Below, one piece after another: positions 1 through 11,321 of a stretch of 64,000 bases of DNA; the first letter of the stretch is position 1, and each line of letters starts with the position of its first letter. The translations under genes and the position numbers were made by a program. The stretch comes from Gibbula magus (taxonomy: Eukaryota; Mollusca; Gastropoda; Trochida; Trochidae). The DNA is taken from the NCBI GenBank assembly GCA_936450465.1, contig OW388289.1, positions 66,648,420-66,712,419 of the forward strand, given 5' to 3'. The notes under the pieces are model-generated. The model did no database searches and had not been told where the DNA came from. It was given only the letters and a program-made list of their open reading frames with translations.

Positions 1-70
1 GTTACCCAAGTGTGACTTCAATTACTTTTCCTGATAACCTCTCCCGACATAGGGATTATTACCCGAGGTA

Positions 71-178
71 GTGTGTCATATGACTTTTACGAAACGAGTG
101 TGAATTTTTGCATTGCCCGAGCGAGAGCGAGGACTATACATACAATTGCACGAGTTTCGTAAAAGTCATACGGCACAC
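71..178. repeat. Foldback element with about 30-bp inverted arms
   Basis: The arms at 71-100 and 149-178 are inverted copies sharing the core ATGACTTTTACGAAAC, with GTGTG at both outer edges. The centre is about 48 bases and holds a CGAGCGAGAGCGAGG stretch. No coding capacity. Two other loci in this window (3.6 kb and 11.2 kb) have the same architecture of long arms, short GC-richer loop and CGTGT/ACACG motifs. It is probably a non-autonomous foldback or MITE. No target duplication was identified. Confidence 0.7.
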
Positions 179-771
179 ATTCAAGTGTAATCATTTCTTT
201 ATTACCCATTCTGTTCCGTTTCATTCACGTAAAAATAGGCTGGAAGCGGCCCACTTCTCTTGCGACGGCAACCTACACAGACGATACAATACGGGAAGTC
301 GGGTTAAAACAATGGTTGCTAGGCAAACGTGATATGTGCACATGTGTTCATATCAATAATATTAACTCGGTTATTTTCAACCATATGGGTAGTAAATAGG
401 ATTATCACCTGTTGCTTTACTAATGATATAAGAAATTATTAAGCGAGGCTGATTTTAAAATGAGTGTAAATGCACGTTCCAACTGATTATCACAGATGCA
501 AAATGTTATGAATGTTTTGAAGATGTTGAAAACGTTAACAAGAGAAAGACAACTGGTGATGAAATGTTTGGCACGACTTCTTCACTCCAGTCATGTAGTC
601 AGGAATCCAGAATACATCCCAGCCATTAAATGTTATTCTCTCTTTTGAATTATTCAAGCTGTCGGGAAGAAGTGCGATTGTGAGTGAAAAAATAGAGCCG
701 TGGGCTCTGTAGCTCATCGGGATTTGTTTATTGTTATAATAAAGTTTCGCAGTTTGTTCTAGAGCTTTTGA
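179..771. other. Intergenic, nothing recognised
   Basis: I see no convincing gene, motif or repeat here. The short open frames have no recognisable features. Confidence 0.4.
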
Positions 772-1030
772 AGAAGAAGATGAAAATAGTTTTTTAAAGG
801 TTGTGACCGAAGTTGAGGTCACGGGGTCACAAAATCTATAATTTAGAATCCCCATTAGCCAAGGAGTCTGCACACAATTTGTCAGTACGCTAGACCTTTT
901 GGAACTGGAGAAGAAGATGAAAACAGGTTTTTGGGGTTGTGACCCCTGTGACCCCATTTGAGGTACGGGGTCACGAAATCTACAATTTAGAATCCCCATT
1001 AGCCAAGGAATCTGCACACAAAATTGCAGA

Positions 1031-1061
<31 letters not shown>

Positions 1062-1115
1062 CGACAAGTTTACAGACGGACGGATGGACGGACGCCGGGC
1101 CAGATGAGCTGAAAA
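772..1115. repeat. 136-bp tandem repeat, two units plus a partial, with a GACGGACGG tail
   Basis: Units begin at about 772, 909 and 1045, each with AGAAGAAGATGAAAA. The first two continue through a GGGGTCAC segment and TTTAGAATCCCCATTAGCC. The third unit breaks off into ACAGACGGACGGATGGACGG, a direct ACGG run. A reverse-strand open frame of about 200 codons spans the region, but its peptide simply repeats with the 136-bp unit, so it is not gene evidence. From memory, similar AGAAGAAGATG...GACGGACGG sequences are dispersed repeats in molluscan genomes. Confidence 0.75.
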
Positions 1116-3337
1116 TAAAAATAAAAATAAATGTCTTTAGTTGATTCAAGTTTTCTCATATTTTCCCCACACATATGGTCGAATTAGTTGCCTGTGTATC
1201 ACACTAAGTACTCTGTCGCTACCATGACCTTAAAACGAACCTCTTAACGAGATTATCCCACTTATCCCACTTGGGTGATTATGTTCAAATTACTGAGGTA
1301 TTCGTTAATGTGTCAACTCCATTTGTTCATCTTCACATTGAACCTACTCTTAAGGAGTCACATTTCACAATGTTTAGGAGTCACATTTCACAATGCTTAG
1401 GTACTGCTGGAATCAATAGATCTGTTTCTTTACCCTTTTAATACTTTAGAACTTTCAGCTTTCAAAGTTGAATACATATATTGGAATGCTAGTTTTTGTT
1501 GTTGTTGTTTTTTTTTATTGTTTTTTTTTTTTATCCCTATTGTGCTTTGAAAAATGGTATTAGGCCATCCAAGGGCATAATGAAAAATAGCTGAAGCAGA
1601 ATACATGCTTATCAACATTTGATACATGAATATGACCTTGAGCAGTATAAAATAACCAATGACATGTTGCTGCCTTCTGAACACCACATATGCGAAATCA
1701 AATTTGACAAACATATAGAATGACACTAAGATGTTACATAACGACTTGGACCAGGGGCACGGGAACCTGTGACTGTGAAGATAATCAAATATTATTGACT
1801 GTGTCCGACTATACAATTGTTTGTATAAAATAGAATTACGAACTTGTACATGACCCAAGTTGAATTGAAGCTACACATACAATACAAATGACATTTGAAA
1901 ATTATCAAGCACATGTAAAATTTAGGGAACATGACGATGGATTTATTTAATCATACTTAGGAACCATTTCAAATGTTTATATGGTTTGTACTACTTACAT
2001 GTTTGTACATGTGTGACAGTTCATGAAACCACAAAAGCCCCTTTTAAAACATTCACTAATATTCATTGAATGATTATCTGATGGCGTGCCTTACCGCTTG
2101 ATATGCACTACTTCTCCCAGTCGCAGATTCTACCATTCAGATGAAGTGAGAATCATATCACCAATCATGTTTGATGAAGTGTTGTGGTGTCCGTTAAACT
2201 ATATTAATAACATGTATACTCACCACTGTCATCCCCCACTGTTTCCTTGTGTATAACCAAGAACATGTAATAAACTAGCGTCCAAAAGATGTGGCATGTT
2301 CTGGGTTGACAATCATTCAATTTGATGTCAGTGAATAAAATTAGCCAGCTTTTCGGGCATATTTCTACACAGTAAAAAAAACGGATTGCAGATGCAACAT
2401 TTCACAAGTAACAGATATGATGCCCAATGTATGTGTACTTGATTGTTTTCGAACAGGTTGACACTAATTTGATAAAATTAATACACACTCATTTTTAGTT
2501 GTAGTGTTTCTTTTGTACGCTAGTTTACTATGGTTTATGGATAATAAGATAAATTCCCCTTATTTATATATGCATTAATTAAAGTGATAAAGTTGTTGAA
2601 TTATTTTATATACATTATATGCCATGTCATACCTTTCAGCAACAAATTTATGAAATGTATGGACAAAATGGGAAACGAAATTAAAGTGTAAAGTATTAGT
2701 GTTAGAGAATTGTTGTACAAAACCGTTATAGCTACTTTTGGTTGGATCACAATAATCCGTGACACTCGCATTTTATCTCATCGTTTACACGAAGAATGAA
2801 ATATATGCATTAATCTGTGAATAAAATTAAATATTATATATATTAAATATATAGTCAGGTACATTTTACTCGACGGCTTTCCGTCTCGCTTCAAAAATTG
2901 TTGTCTTATTAAAGTCGTATGCCGTGAATCAGGGAGAGTTCATCGTGTCGAAATGCTAAAATTAAGATGGCATGTCATTTTAATATTTTACATGATGATA
3001 TGCTGTTTTAATTTTTACAGTAACTATTACAGTTAGACTGAGATTTAGCTTGCTCGGTAGATAATAGTGTTTGTTTTCTGTGTGTAAAATTATTCTTGAG
3101 AAACCTTCTTGATTTTAGGCCATTGTTTGACATATAATCACGTGATAACAAAACAAGATTTGTGTTTTTTTTATAAAGATATTTCAATATTGATATAAAC
3201 AGAACTAATTTACAATGCAATACAATAGTCATTCACACTTTAATTAATTTTCAGAAGAACAAAATATTGATTAATCAGCCATTAAAACGAATTTAATCAA
3301 TCAATATATGTTTTTATCATCCAAAAATGGGTTCCAC
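1116..3337. other. AT-rich intergenic with one copy of a dispersed motif repeat
   Basis: At about 1270-1420 lies one copy of the GTGATTATGTTCA ... TTAATGTGTCAACTCCAT repeat that recurs near 30.07, 30.47, 47.55 and 47.94 kb. A short direct duplication of AGGAGTCACATTTCACAATG occurs at about 1354-1397. The rest is AT-rich with T-rich tracts near 1500-1530. A 142-codon reverse frame at 1430-1858 has no family I recognise and contains a low-complexity Lys/Gln tract; I do not call it. Confidence 0.5.
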
Positions 3338-3375
3338 AGGAGATATCGCTTGTATGAGATCAAGCGATATCTCCT
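3338..3375. repeat. Perfect 15-bp hairpin
   Basis: AGGAGATATCGCTTG at 3338-3352 is followed by an 8-base loop and its exact reverse complement at 3361-3375. No T-run follows immediately. It is probably the remnant of a small foldback element. Confidence 0.8.
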
Positions 3376-3608
3376 AGGTGATATTGTTTTGACAGTAGAT
3401 TTTGAACAATGCCCTGTTGGCGTCAGCTACATGACATCACAATCATTTTGCATCATCAAGTGATGACATCACAATGCTATGACGACATAATCCTGATGAC
3501 GTCACAATGCTATGACATCACAGCACTGGAAGCAAAATGGCAGTTTTGTGCTCAGATATGTTCATTTTTCATTTAAAACTAATGAAGAATGATTTTGGAT
3601 GATAAATA
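3376..3608. repeat. Short imperfect repeats of GATGACATCACAATG
   Basis: GATGACATCACAATGCTATGA-like units recur two to three times between about 3460 and 3525. One contains the palindrome TGACGTCA at 3497-3504, which matches a CRE/bZIP consensus. With no promoter or gene nearby, this is more likely repeat divergence than regulation. Confidence 0.45.
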
Positions 3609-3753
3609 GAATCTCACCCTCGTGTCTTCTGATATCAAATATATCAACACTCGTTGATAAATGTCAAAATACTCTCGGCAAGCCTCGGATATATGTAACT
3701 TTTATCAACTCGTGTTGATATATTTGATATCAGAAGACACTTGGGTGAGATTC
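3609..3753. repeat. Foldback element with 52-bp inverted arms
   Basis: The arms 3609-3660 and 3702-3753 are near-perfect inverted copies, sharing GAATCTCACC and TGTCTTCTGATATCAAATAT among other blocks. The 41-base centre reads CAAAATACTCTCGGCAAGCC in part. No open frame. The design matches the elements at 71-178 and 11179-11321. Target duplication was not resolved. Confidence 0.8.
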
Positions 3754-4430
3754 TCTATATATGACACGAGTGAATAGTGAATAAACATAAACTTATAAAT
3801 AATAGCATAAAGCATAGCTGAGATATTCATATTCAAAACTGAATATCCAATAAAATCGGGAAAATAATCATTCATTTAGCATTGATCATTTCACATGTGA
3901 TGACTGTTTCGTACAACTAAGTGTCCAAATAAGAAACAGACGTGGACAATTTACATATCTGTCATATTTAAATGGAATATTTAAATGTATTTATAATCCA
4001 TATTTGTTGAATATAAATCATGATTTAAATGCCCATATGTTGTACATGTGTTATTCAATCGATTGGCAATGTCGTTGCCATCGGAATGCGGGGCAACTTG
4101 TACAAGGTACGAAGTCAGGTTGACCAAATTTCCCTACTTAACGTTTACAGAAGTACACTCATTCTCTGTGAAGGTGCACAATTGAAAATATGAAACTCGA
4201 ATTTAGTTTACATTATGATTCTTGTATTCGATAGTATGAAATACATTGTGACTGCGAAATAAACAAATTGCCTCACACGAGACAAACGTTTTACACACAA
4301 ATTCAGTCATATCAAAACGGCAACATACATGATCAGCCATGGCAAAGGGTTATTTAAAGCATTCCTGGATGTTATAGCTTCAAATGAATATTTCATGGTT
4401 TAGCGGTTATTGATGACATCGGACTATCGT
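3754..4430. other. Intergenic, nothing recognised
   Basis: AT-rich sequence without a convincing gene or repeat. The last nine bases (4422-4430) are the left target duplication of the next element. Confidence 0.4.
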
Positions 4431-4541
4431 CAACTTCCAAATGCAAGCCTTAGGCATAACTCTTGCCAGTCTCCATTACTGGCTGGTTAACTAAGCCAGT
4501 AATGCAGACTGGCAAGAGTTATGCCTTGCGTTTGGAAGTTG
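4431..4541. mobile_element. Hairpin MITE copy 1, 9-bp target duplication
   Basis: A 111-bp element that is almost entirely inverted repeat. It starts CAACTTCCAAATGCAAG and ends CTTGCGTTTGGAAGTTG, and the arms also share GGCATAACTCTTGCCAGTCT. The left arm has a 6-bp extra segment. GACTATCGT is repeated exactly on both sides (4422-4430 and 4542-4550). A second family member at 30890-31117 has the same ends and its own 9-bp duplication. The 9-bp duplication and long TIRs suggest Mutator-type mobilisation, but no transposase is present and this class is inferred. Confidence 0.85.
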
Positions 4542-4550
4542 GACTATCGT

Positions 4551-5849
4551 TAGCTCACAGGTGAATTAAGCCCCATATATTCTACAATGTATCTACCTCT
4601 GAATAATGTATAATGCCCATCAAATATAACCATAACTTACAATACAAAGACAATGATTTAAGCCAACTGCTATATTGTGCATTTTTGTAAGAGAAAGGCA
4701 TCCTCAGCACCTAATGGACGATAGGTATGACTTATTGCATGTGTAATTTCCTCAATTTGACCCATAAAGGCCAACGAAGAAACCATCCTTAACCAAACGG
4801 TTTTGTCTTAACAGCAAAAAAAAGTTAAACTCAATAACGCAATTAAACTAACAGTTATGCACATCTTGTTAATAAGTATACAGTCATATATATATATTAG
4901 CTTCAAATATTATTCACCACAGCTCATCTTTAGTCCATCCCATCCATTTTTTCTGTTTAACAGTTTGTTAGAATTACTATTGTGCCATGGTTAGATACTT
5001 AGCATATCGTCATACGCTCGTTAGAACACTTAACTCCTACATGTAGTGGTTGCATGCATAGTTTGACATGTTCGTTATAAGCTGTAGAACGTTTTCATAA
5101 TTATGAATATTTCCCGGAAAATCGGTTTAATATAGAGACATATGCAATTTCTTTGATAATGATTGAATTATCTTTGGTACTTGCAAACAGGAAGGACCTG
5201 ATTTCAAATTTACAGAAAAGGTTTAGATTTTAAATGCCAATTTTAAAACATTTTGTTATTTTATTTAATTAGTATCATTTTATACTTAAAAACGCTGTAG
5301 CAAGTTGTTCATCCTGCCATAAAGTGCGCTAACGAAAATGTAAATGAAAGTTACCAATGGCTAAATATAACACTCCAGGATCAATAGAAATAGTTCTAAA
5401 ACGAATTTACATGGTTCGGTTAAACCATGTGAGCGTCCATTTTAATGTGTTCATCTCACATGTGACGTGTCATGTGACCGAGTGCAAATAGTTTGGTAGC
5501 ACGTGATGTCATTATACAATGCGTAATAACATTTTAGATTTATTGAACAGTGATATCTTTAATGAGTGAGTAATAATAAAGGAATCGAGACACTCGCGGG
5601 GAGGTTATTCTCTTTTAACAACTATCGAGTGAGTAAATGATATTCGGAGAAAATAGAATTTTACAGCTATTCATATTGTAAAAACATTATGACACACCCA
5701 GAAATATTTCTCTTATAAATCGATTGTGGAGAACTACATGTATGTTCATCACACCTTTGAATAAAGTTGAAAACAATGTTGAGATAATTCAGAATCAACA
5801 AGTACCACTACACTACACTACAGTAGGCAGATGACATATCATAACTCTT
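4551..5849. other. AT-rich intergenic containing a degenerate duplicate
   Basis: About 5290-5480 is recognisably similar to about 59060-59280: shared GTTCTAAAACGAAT, GGTTCGGTTAAACCATG-like and CATTTTAATGTGTTCA blocks occur in the same order. Otherwise there is no gene. A weak palindromic cluster lies at 5540-5640 (GAGTGAGTAA on both sides of CACTCGCGGGG). Confidence 0.5.
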
Positions 5850-6620
5850 CACAATCTAAGAATCGACCCCTGTAGTCGGTAGATGATATGTCATAACCAT
5901 TCACAATCTAGGTTTCGATCACTACAGTACATGTAGGTCAATGTAATAGCATAACCCCTCACAATCTAGGCAACGAGGAATAAGATTTGCAAAATAATGC
6001 ATCTACCGGGATTAGAACAGGTTCTGTAGATTCCTCGCCATAAGGTCTGAGAACACCCCAGTTTTGTGCAGCCGAAGCCCAGTCAAATAGCTGCCGAAAG
6101 CATTTGTTGGATGTCTTTTGATTGGTTAACTGAATTTCGTTTGAAATGGGAGTCTACCTCAGAACGATATGAGTTCGTATCCCGGTAGTGTCACTATTTT
6201 GCATTTTTTATTCCTCGGAAAACCGTCGATTTTAATCAGACTGCCCTAGATCCGATAAGGAAGGGGTTAAAAGCGCTTCACAATCTAGGAATCGACCCCT
6301 GAAGTCAGTAGTATAAATAGAAAAACGAATACAACGATCCTCACAATCTAGGAATCGACCCATTTAAGCAATGGATATTACAGAAAAACACAAACTTTAA
6401 AGACAGCATCAATTAATCTGGAGCGATACCTACAACACATAGTTTATATCAATCCTCACGAGATGACAACCATGCACAAACTAGGAATCGCCCCTTTACC
6501 AGGAAGGTTTAACAAACATGTTTATTAAACTTAACAAACAAATTCCTAGATCGTGAGCATTCTGCAGATTGTTTAAATAATCTAGGAATGGTGAACTATT
6601 TCTAGATTTTAAGCTCAGAA
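5821..6620. repeat. Degenerate array around CACAATCTAGGAATCGACC
   Basis: The motif CACAATCTAGGAATCGACC, or close variants, occurs at about 5850, 5902, 5960, 6280, 6346 and 6476, and related AATCTAGGAAT fragments follow at about 6580. The first three are spaced 52 and 58 bp, so the array was probably a tandem repeat of about 55 bp that has since been disrupted. The element at 5974-6217 lies inside it. No coding capacity. Confidence 0.7.
5974..6217. mobile_element. Non-autonomous TIR element of 244 bp
   Basis: The left end begins CGAGGAATAAGATTTGCAAA and the right end, on the opposite strand, begins CGAGGAATAAAAAATGCAAA. Similarity continues about 39 bp inward to CTACCGGGAT on both sides. The interior has no long frame. 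GAGTTCGTATCCC near the right end resembles a pol III B box but is not convincing on its own. I could not define a target duplication. Confidence 0.65.
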
Positions 6621-7927
6621 TATGCAGATTGTGATATACCCAAGATGATTCGTAACACATACATGTACATCATTCTCAGTATTACGCAATGATGTACTGA
6701 TAAAGTAGTTAGGAAAACTATTGTTAATAAATCTCAATGTATGAATGGTATCCCCTTTAACTGTGAATGAATATTACATATTCCGGTCACATGACCTTGT
6801 TTAATCCAATCAGCAGAGTGCATAATGCTTTTATTTCAAAGTCTGAATTTATTTAGAGACTATATAAAGACTGTCATTGAAATAAAAGCAAACGTCCATC
6901 ACTAATTTGAAGATACTTGGAGTGAACTATATATCGTAAATGTTGAGAAATAAGACACATTTAATCAATTAGTTACATATGGCCAAATATAAAGAAAGTT
7001 GTCGATTGTCATTTAAACATGTCTTATCTATTTATGAATTTGGAAGCTAAACATGGACCTGTGATATGTTATGACAATTTCCCTTTTGTCACTCCCACGC
7101 ATGGTGTACATTTACGTCTAGAAGATAGGTGTTTATACGTAGACGCACAGAATGTTATAGTTTTGCTGAAAATAAATATGATACATTTAAATAGAGCGTG
7201 TTTAAATTAAATGCATCTTACTTAAAACGTCATGCTTTGTAAGGTTGTTTTCAAGGCTCAACGAATTAATGACTATATTTAACACAGCTGGAAGTGCTAC
7301 AAAGTATTTTCAAATGACATTTTAGTCAGGTCATAATACAGTTGAACCCCCAACAAATAGTTACAACAGGTTTCTCAACTGATTCTGATAGGGGTTAGTG
7401 TACTTTATGACATACTAAAAGTTTACCCTCGGAAAAGTGTTTTTTTCAAGATGGCGTCCAAAATGGCTACCGAAACCTCTTATTGATCATAACTCTGTAA
7501 CCCTAAACTCAAATGTGATGTTATTGGTGTCTATCCGTAGGTTTTTGGGGGCAACGAACACATTGAGATCATAAAAAATAGTGTGTGTCTATTATGGAAC
7601 ACAAAACTCCATTCTGTCGTAAAAAATGGCCGCCGACACCTCCAAATTACAGCAAATCTATAACCATTCACTCAAATTTGATGATCTAGATGTCTATTTC
7701 AACGTCTTTTTGGGCAAGGAACACATTAGGACCATTATAATGAAATTGGACCACTGTATTACAAGTAAATCTAACTTTATCCATTATGGCACTACAAACT
7801 GTCCTAGGTTTCAGTCTATTTTGATTAAATGTGGGTCTAGATCTATCCCTTGTTTCGGCGTCAAAAATGGCCGCTGACACCTCCAAATGACTCCATAACT
7901 ATTCACACAAATTTGATGATCTTGGTG

Positions 7928-7929
<2 letters not shown>

Positions 7930-7971
<42 letters not shown>
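7930..7971 (+). repeat. Poly(G) run of 42
   Basis: An uninterrupted run of G lies inside the left arm of the 7.3-10.4 kb transposon. The matching place in the right arm has only about five G, so the tract expanded within this copy. Length may be unreliable because such runs are hard to sequence. It is G-quadruplex competent. Confidence 0.9.
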
Positions 7972-7973
<2 letters not shown>

Positions 7974-8780
7974 AAGAACACATTACAACAACTTTGAATA
8001 TCACTGAGCTGTTTAATCATTGTGAATCCATGACCTTCAACTGTCCATTAGCACCTAATGCACAACCATCTTTGTTCATTGAATAAGTTGCTGCAAAGGA
8101 TTTGACATAGTTGATTTGTTCGGAAAATTAAATTTATATTAAAATAATCTATTATTTTCAACAATGACTTTTTCATCATATAGGTTTGTGGCGTATTACC
8201 CAGGATGATATTTTCGATTCATTCAGCATAATAAAGCCTTACAAAAATGTCATACACTTCTTTCACTGCTGGGAATTATTGTACTATATACTAATAAGTA
8301 AACAGTCTTTAAGTAAATCTTGTTCATTTGTTTTAACAATAGTATAATTTGCGGTCACAATTTAAAAGAAAAAAACACTGCCATTGGACAAACTAAATAA
8401 AAAAGCCTAAATGCCAGATGTAATCGATGATGTCGGTAATGATGTGTGGTATCTATACAGTATAACGTGAAATTGTGGGGAATCTATACATGTAGGTCAT
8501 TAAATTTTGATACAGTCCATTTGAAACGTACTACTTCTGTTTTGTAAGATTTCTTGGTTCAAATGATGTACCTCGTATAGTTTCCACAAAATAACATTGT
8601 CTTACAACACCAAAGCAGGTCCCAGAGCATGCCTTAGTCTTCAAGAGACTACACAGTGAGGTAAAGACCAAGGAAAAGTAACAATTCATAGCTCTGTAAC
8701 ATCATGGAAACTTCAGACTTCCAACATGCAAATCTGAACTTTTGGATTACGTGAAAACCTCAAGGATACTCTTAAAGTAG

Positions 8781-9860
8781 GTGCTAAAGTGTTTGATGGA
8801 GCATCAATTGTCCACTCACTGCCAAGAGTCATCCTTTGAAGAGTACAGTGATATCACACTTCTAACCTTGGTAACAAGGCACCTTACTAAATGTTCGAAG
8901 ATAGACATTGTATGGGACCACTACAAGAAAGAATTCTCAAGTCTGCAACCAGAGACAAAAGAGACAAAGGATCAATACGCAATATGTCCAAACAAAACAA
9001 ACTACCACAGAATATCCCCGTGTTTCTCAAAGACTCAAACAACAAACGAGAACTTTTTGAAATACTAATAGATGGTGTCAAAACAGGTACATTTGAAGCA
9101 GGAAAAGAAGTGCGCGTGGCATTAGGGAAAACATTGTTTGCCGTGAACCAACATTTTAGTCAGATTAAAAGGATGCTAACACGACACTGGTTCTCATTGT
9201 ACAAGATGCTTTTTATTAAGACGCATTCTTGTCAGCAAAGTGGATACAGATATGTTCGTGGCTCTTTTGGTGTATTATCTGAGCTGAAATAAATCAACCA
9301 AAGATAAAACGTTTGGTTGTCCATTTGTAAAAGCAAGAACTATTCATTATATAATGTGAATGCCATTCATCAAGAGTTTGGAGACAAATGTGCATTAGCT
9401 CTTCCTTTTCTCCATGCATTTACAGGACGTGACACAACTTCCGGGAAACAAAACGTAAAGCCTATAAGGTATCCTATCCACAGATATCAGAAGCTTTTAT
9501 TTTCCCTACCAGTCTATTGACAGAGATTGGGAACAATTTGCTCTCATAGAACGATTTGTGTGTATCACGTATGACCACACCACCTCACTTACTAGAGTGA
9601 ATGTTGTTTCCACCAACATAGGATGCCCCTATTTGGCACACAAATAGGGACATCTACCAAGCAAGTATTTGTACAAAGAGTGAACATTTGCAGAGAAAAA
9701 TTCTCCTAGCCCTCGAGATTTTGGATGGTACCAAAAGTAAGAAGATTGGTATCCACTATGGGTGAATGGTCCACAAGTGTCCAGGGTGCGCATAGAAATG
9801 GTGCGTGAAAAGTACAACCTGTGTGCTCAGGAAATGCATTTATAAGCCTTCACAGTTGCA
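8781..9860 (+). pseudogene. Decayed transposon protein of the HAFTGCDT-motif family
   Basis: Several frames in order look like one protein broken by frameshifts and stops. 8781-9068 has SFEEY then KIDIVWDHYKKE. 8891-9292 has LKSATRDKRDKG, PQNIPVFLKDSNNKRELFEI and a GKTLF segment. 9317-9520 has KCALALPFLHAFTGRDTTSG. Further on, SPRDFGW and PLWVN occur near 9705-9770. From memory, the pattern IDIVWDxY, TRDKRGxG, FLxxxxNKxELF, LPxxHAFTGCDT occurs in many unnamed predicted proteins of cnidarians and molluscs. Here the usual Cys of TGCDT is Arg. Its position between long inverted arms suggests it belongs to the element, but I do not know its enzymatic activity. Confidence 0.6.
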
Positions 9861-10418
9861 AATGGTTATAATGTGCTTCTTGACCCCCGAAACCAGGGGA
9901 TAGATCTAGACTCACATTTAATCAAATTAGACTGAAACGGAAGTAAAATGGTATTGCTATACTGGACAGAGTTAGATTTACTTGTAGTACAATGGTCCAA
10001 TTTCATGTTTAATGGCCCTAGTGTGTCCCTTGCCCAAAAGGACGTTGAAATAGACATCTAGATCATCAAATTTGAGTGAATGATTATATATTTGCATTTG
10101 GAGGTGTCGGCGATCATTTTTGACGCCATAATGGAGTTTTGTGTTCCATAATACACACACACCATTTTCTATGATCTGAATGTGTTCGTTGCCCCCAAAA
10201 ACCTACGGATAGACACGAAGATCATCACATTTGAGTTAAGGGTTACAGAGTTATGATCAATAAGAGGTTTCGGTGGCCATCTTGAACGCAATCTTGAAAA
10301 AAATAACTTTTCCGAGGGTCCAACTTTGGTAAACTTTTAGTATGTAATAAAGTACACTAACCTTTTGTAGCAATTTGTTGGGGGTTGAGGGTGTTTTTTC
10401 CATATATTGACCCGACTA

Positions 10419-11178
10419 TTTACATAGTTATTGAATGGTTTCGAGTGTGACATTATGCCATTGTCATTGTTATCTTCATAAATATACATGTACACTTTTC
10501 AACGAAGATCATGTTGCTTGTTTAACATTTACATGTCTTCTCTGAAGGGCAATCCGTCAATGTGAATACATGTTCATTGCAAACAAGTTAAAACATTATA
10601 TATACAGCGGTAAACTCAAAATAACGTAAACGCATTTTGTTTCTACAGAACCAAACAATATGTATGGGGATTATGTCCAGGGGGGTTTTGTCCGGGTTGT
10701 TTTTTCCTGGATTCGTACACATTATTACCCTAATGTCAAACTGTAACAACTCCATTTCAGCTATATGATTTTAAGCAGATCCTAAAATGCCTGGAATAAT
10801 TGAATTGTTCCCAACTGTATTGCTGTCCAATTTGTTGATGGGTTACCATTAATTAGAAATGGTTCCTGTTAAAGTTGTTCCTATTGCGGGCATAACACTT
10901 TACATTATATTGTTTGGGGTTGTACGTTTGTTATTTTCATTAATTCAATTGAATTCAGGGGCAAAATGCATCGTCATTTTCACTTCTCGGATCACTATTT
11001 ATCACTACATTGATACACGTCACCTTAAATCTGCCTGTTGCGTGAGTTCGTCTTGTATCTGACGATCTCACCATGGAGATTAACAATCTTTCCAAAAGCA
11101 GAAAAACAAACAAGTCTTCATGTTTTATGTCAGTGAACTGTCACACTGATTGTGAAAGCAGAAATTTAATATGTGAGA
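10419..11178. other. Non-coding flank inside duplication copy 1
   Basis: 10425-10520 and 10735-10800 match copy 2 (37460-37545 and 38015-38090). The paralogous spot of the SINE at 37550 is empty here. No gene seen; the 67-codon frame at 10859 has no support. Confidence 0.5.
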
Positions 11179-11321
11179 GATATACCCATACTTTTCCTCG
11201 TGTATCGAATGATACCCTACACTTTTCCCCGTGGGGCCCTTACGAGGCGGAGCCGAGTAAGGCTCCTACGGGGAAAAGTCTAGGATATCATTTGATACAC
11301 GAGGAAAAGTATGGGTATATC
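11179..11321. repeat. Foldback element with 54-bp inverted arms
   Basis: The arms 11179-11232 and 11268-11321 share GATATACCCATACTTTTCCT, CGTGTATC and ACTTTTCCCCGT. The loop is GC-rich (ACGAGGCGGAGCCGAGTAAG). A 112-codon open frame runs across the whole palindrome and is an artefact of it. The closest relatives in this window are 71-178 and 3609-3753. Confidence 0.85.

Larger units (their letters stand above)
7323..10418. mobile_element. DNA transposon with arms of about 0.6 kb and a decayed internal gene
   Basis: About 7323-7998 and 9862-10418 are inverted copies of each other. Both outer edges read TAGTC[A/G]GGTCA, then shared strings such as AACCCCCAACAAAT, GGTTAGTGTACTTTAT and CATACTAAAAGTTTACC. 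Each arm holds tandem subunits with ATGGCCGCCGACACCTCC and GAACACATT. The interior carries a broken coding region (8781-9860). The paralogous sequence near 37440-37470 runs straight through without this segment, so it is an insertion younger than the duplication. A target duplication is not clear, so the superfamily cannot be fixed from the ends. Confidence 0.8.

Noticed and set aside
535..1149. 204-codon reverse open frame
   Set aside because: Its peptide is internally repeated with the 136-bp tandem unit and has no domain; it is a by-product of the repeat.
1430..1858. 142-codon reverse open frame
   Set aside because: No recognisable family, a low-complexity tract, and no splice or promoter support.
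3497..3504. CRE site TGACGTCA as a promoter element
   Set aside because: It lies in a diverged short repeat with no nearby gene.
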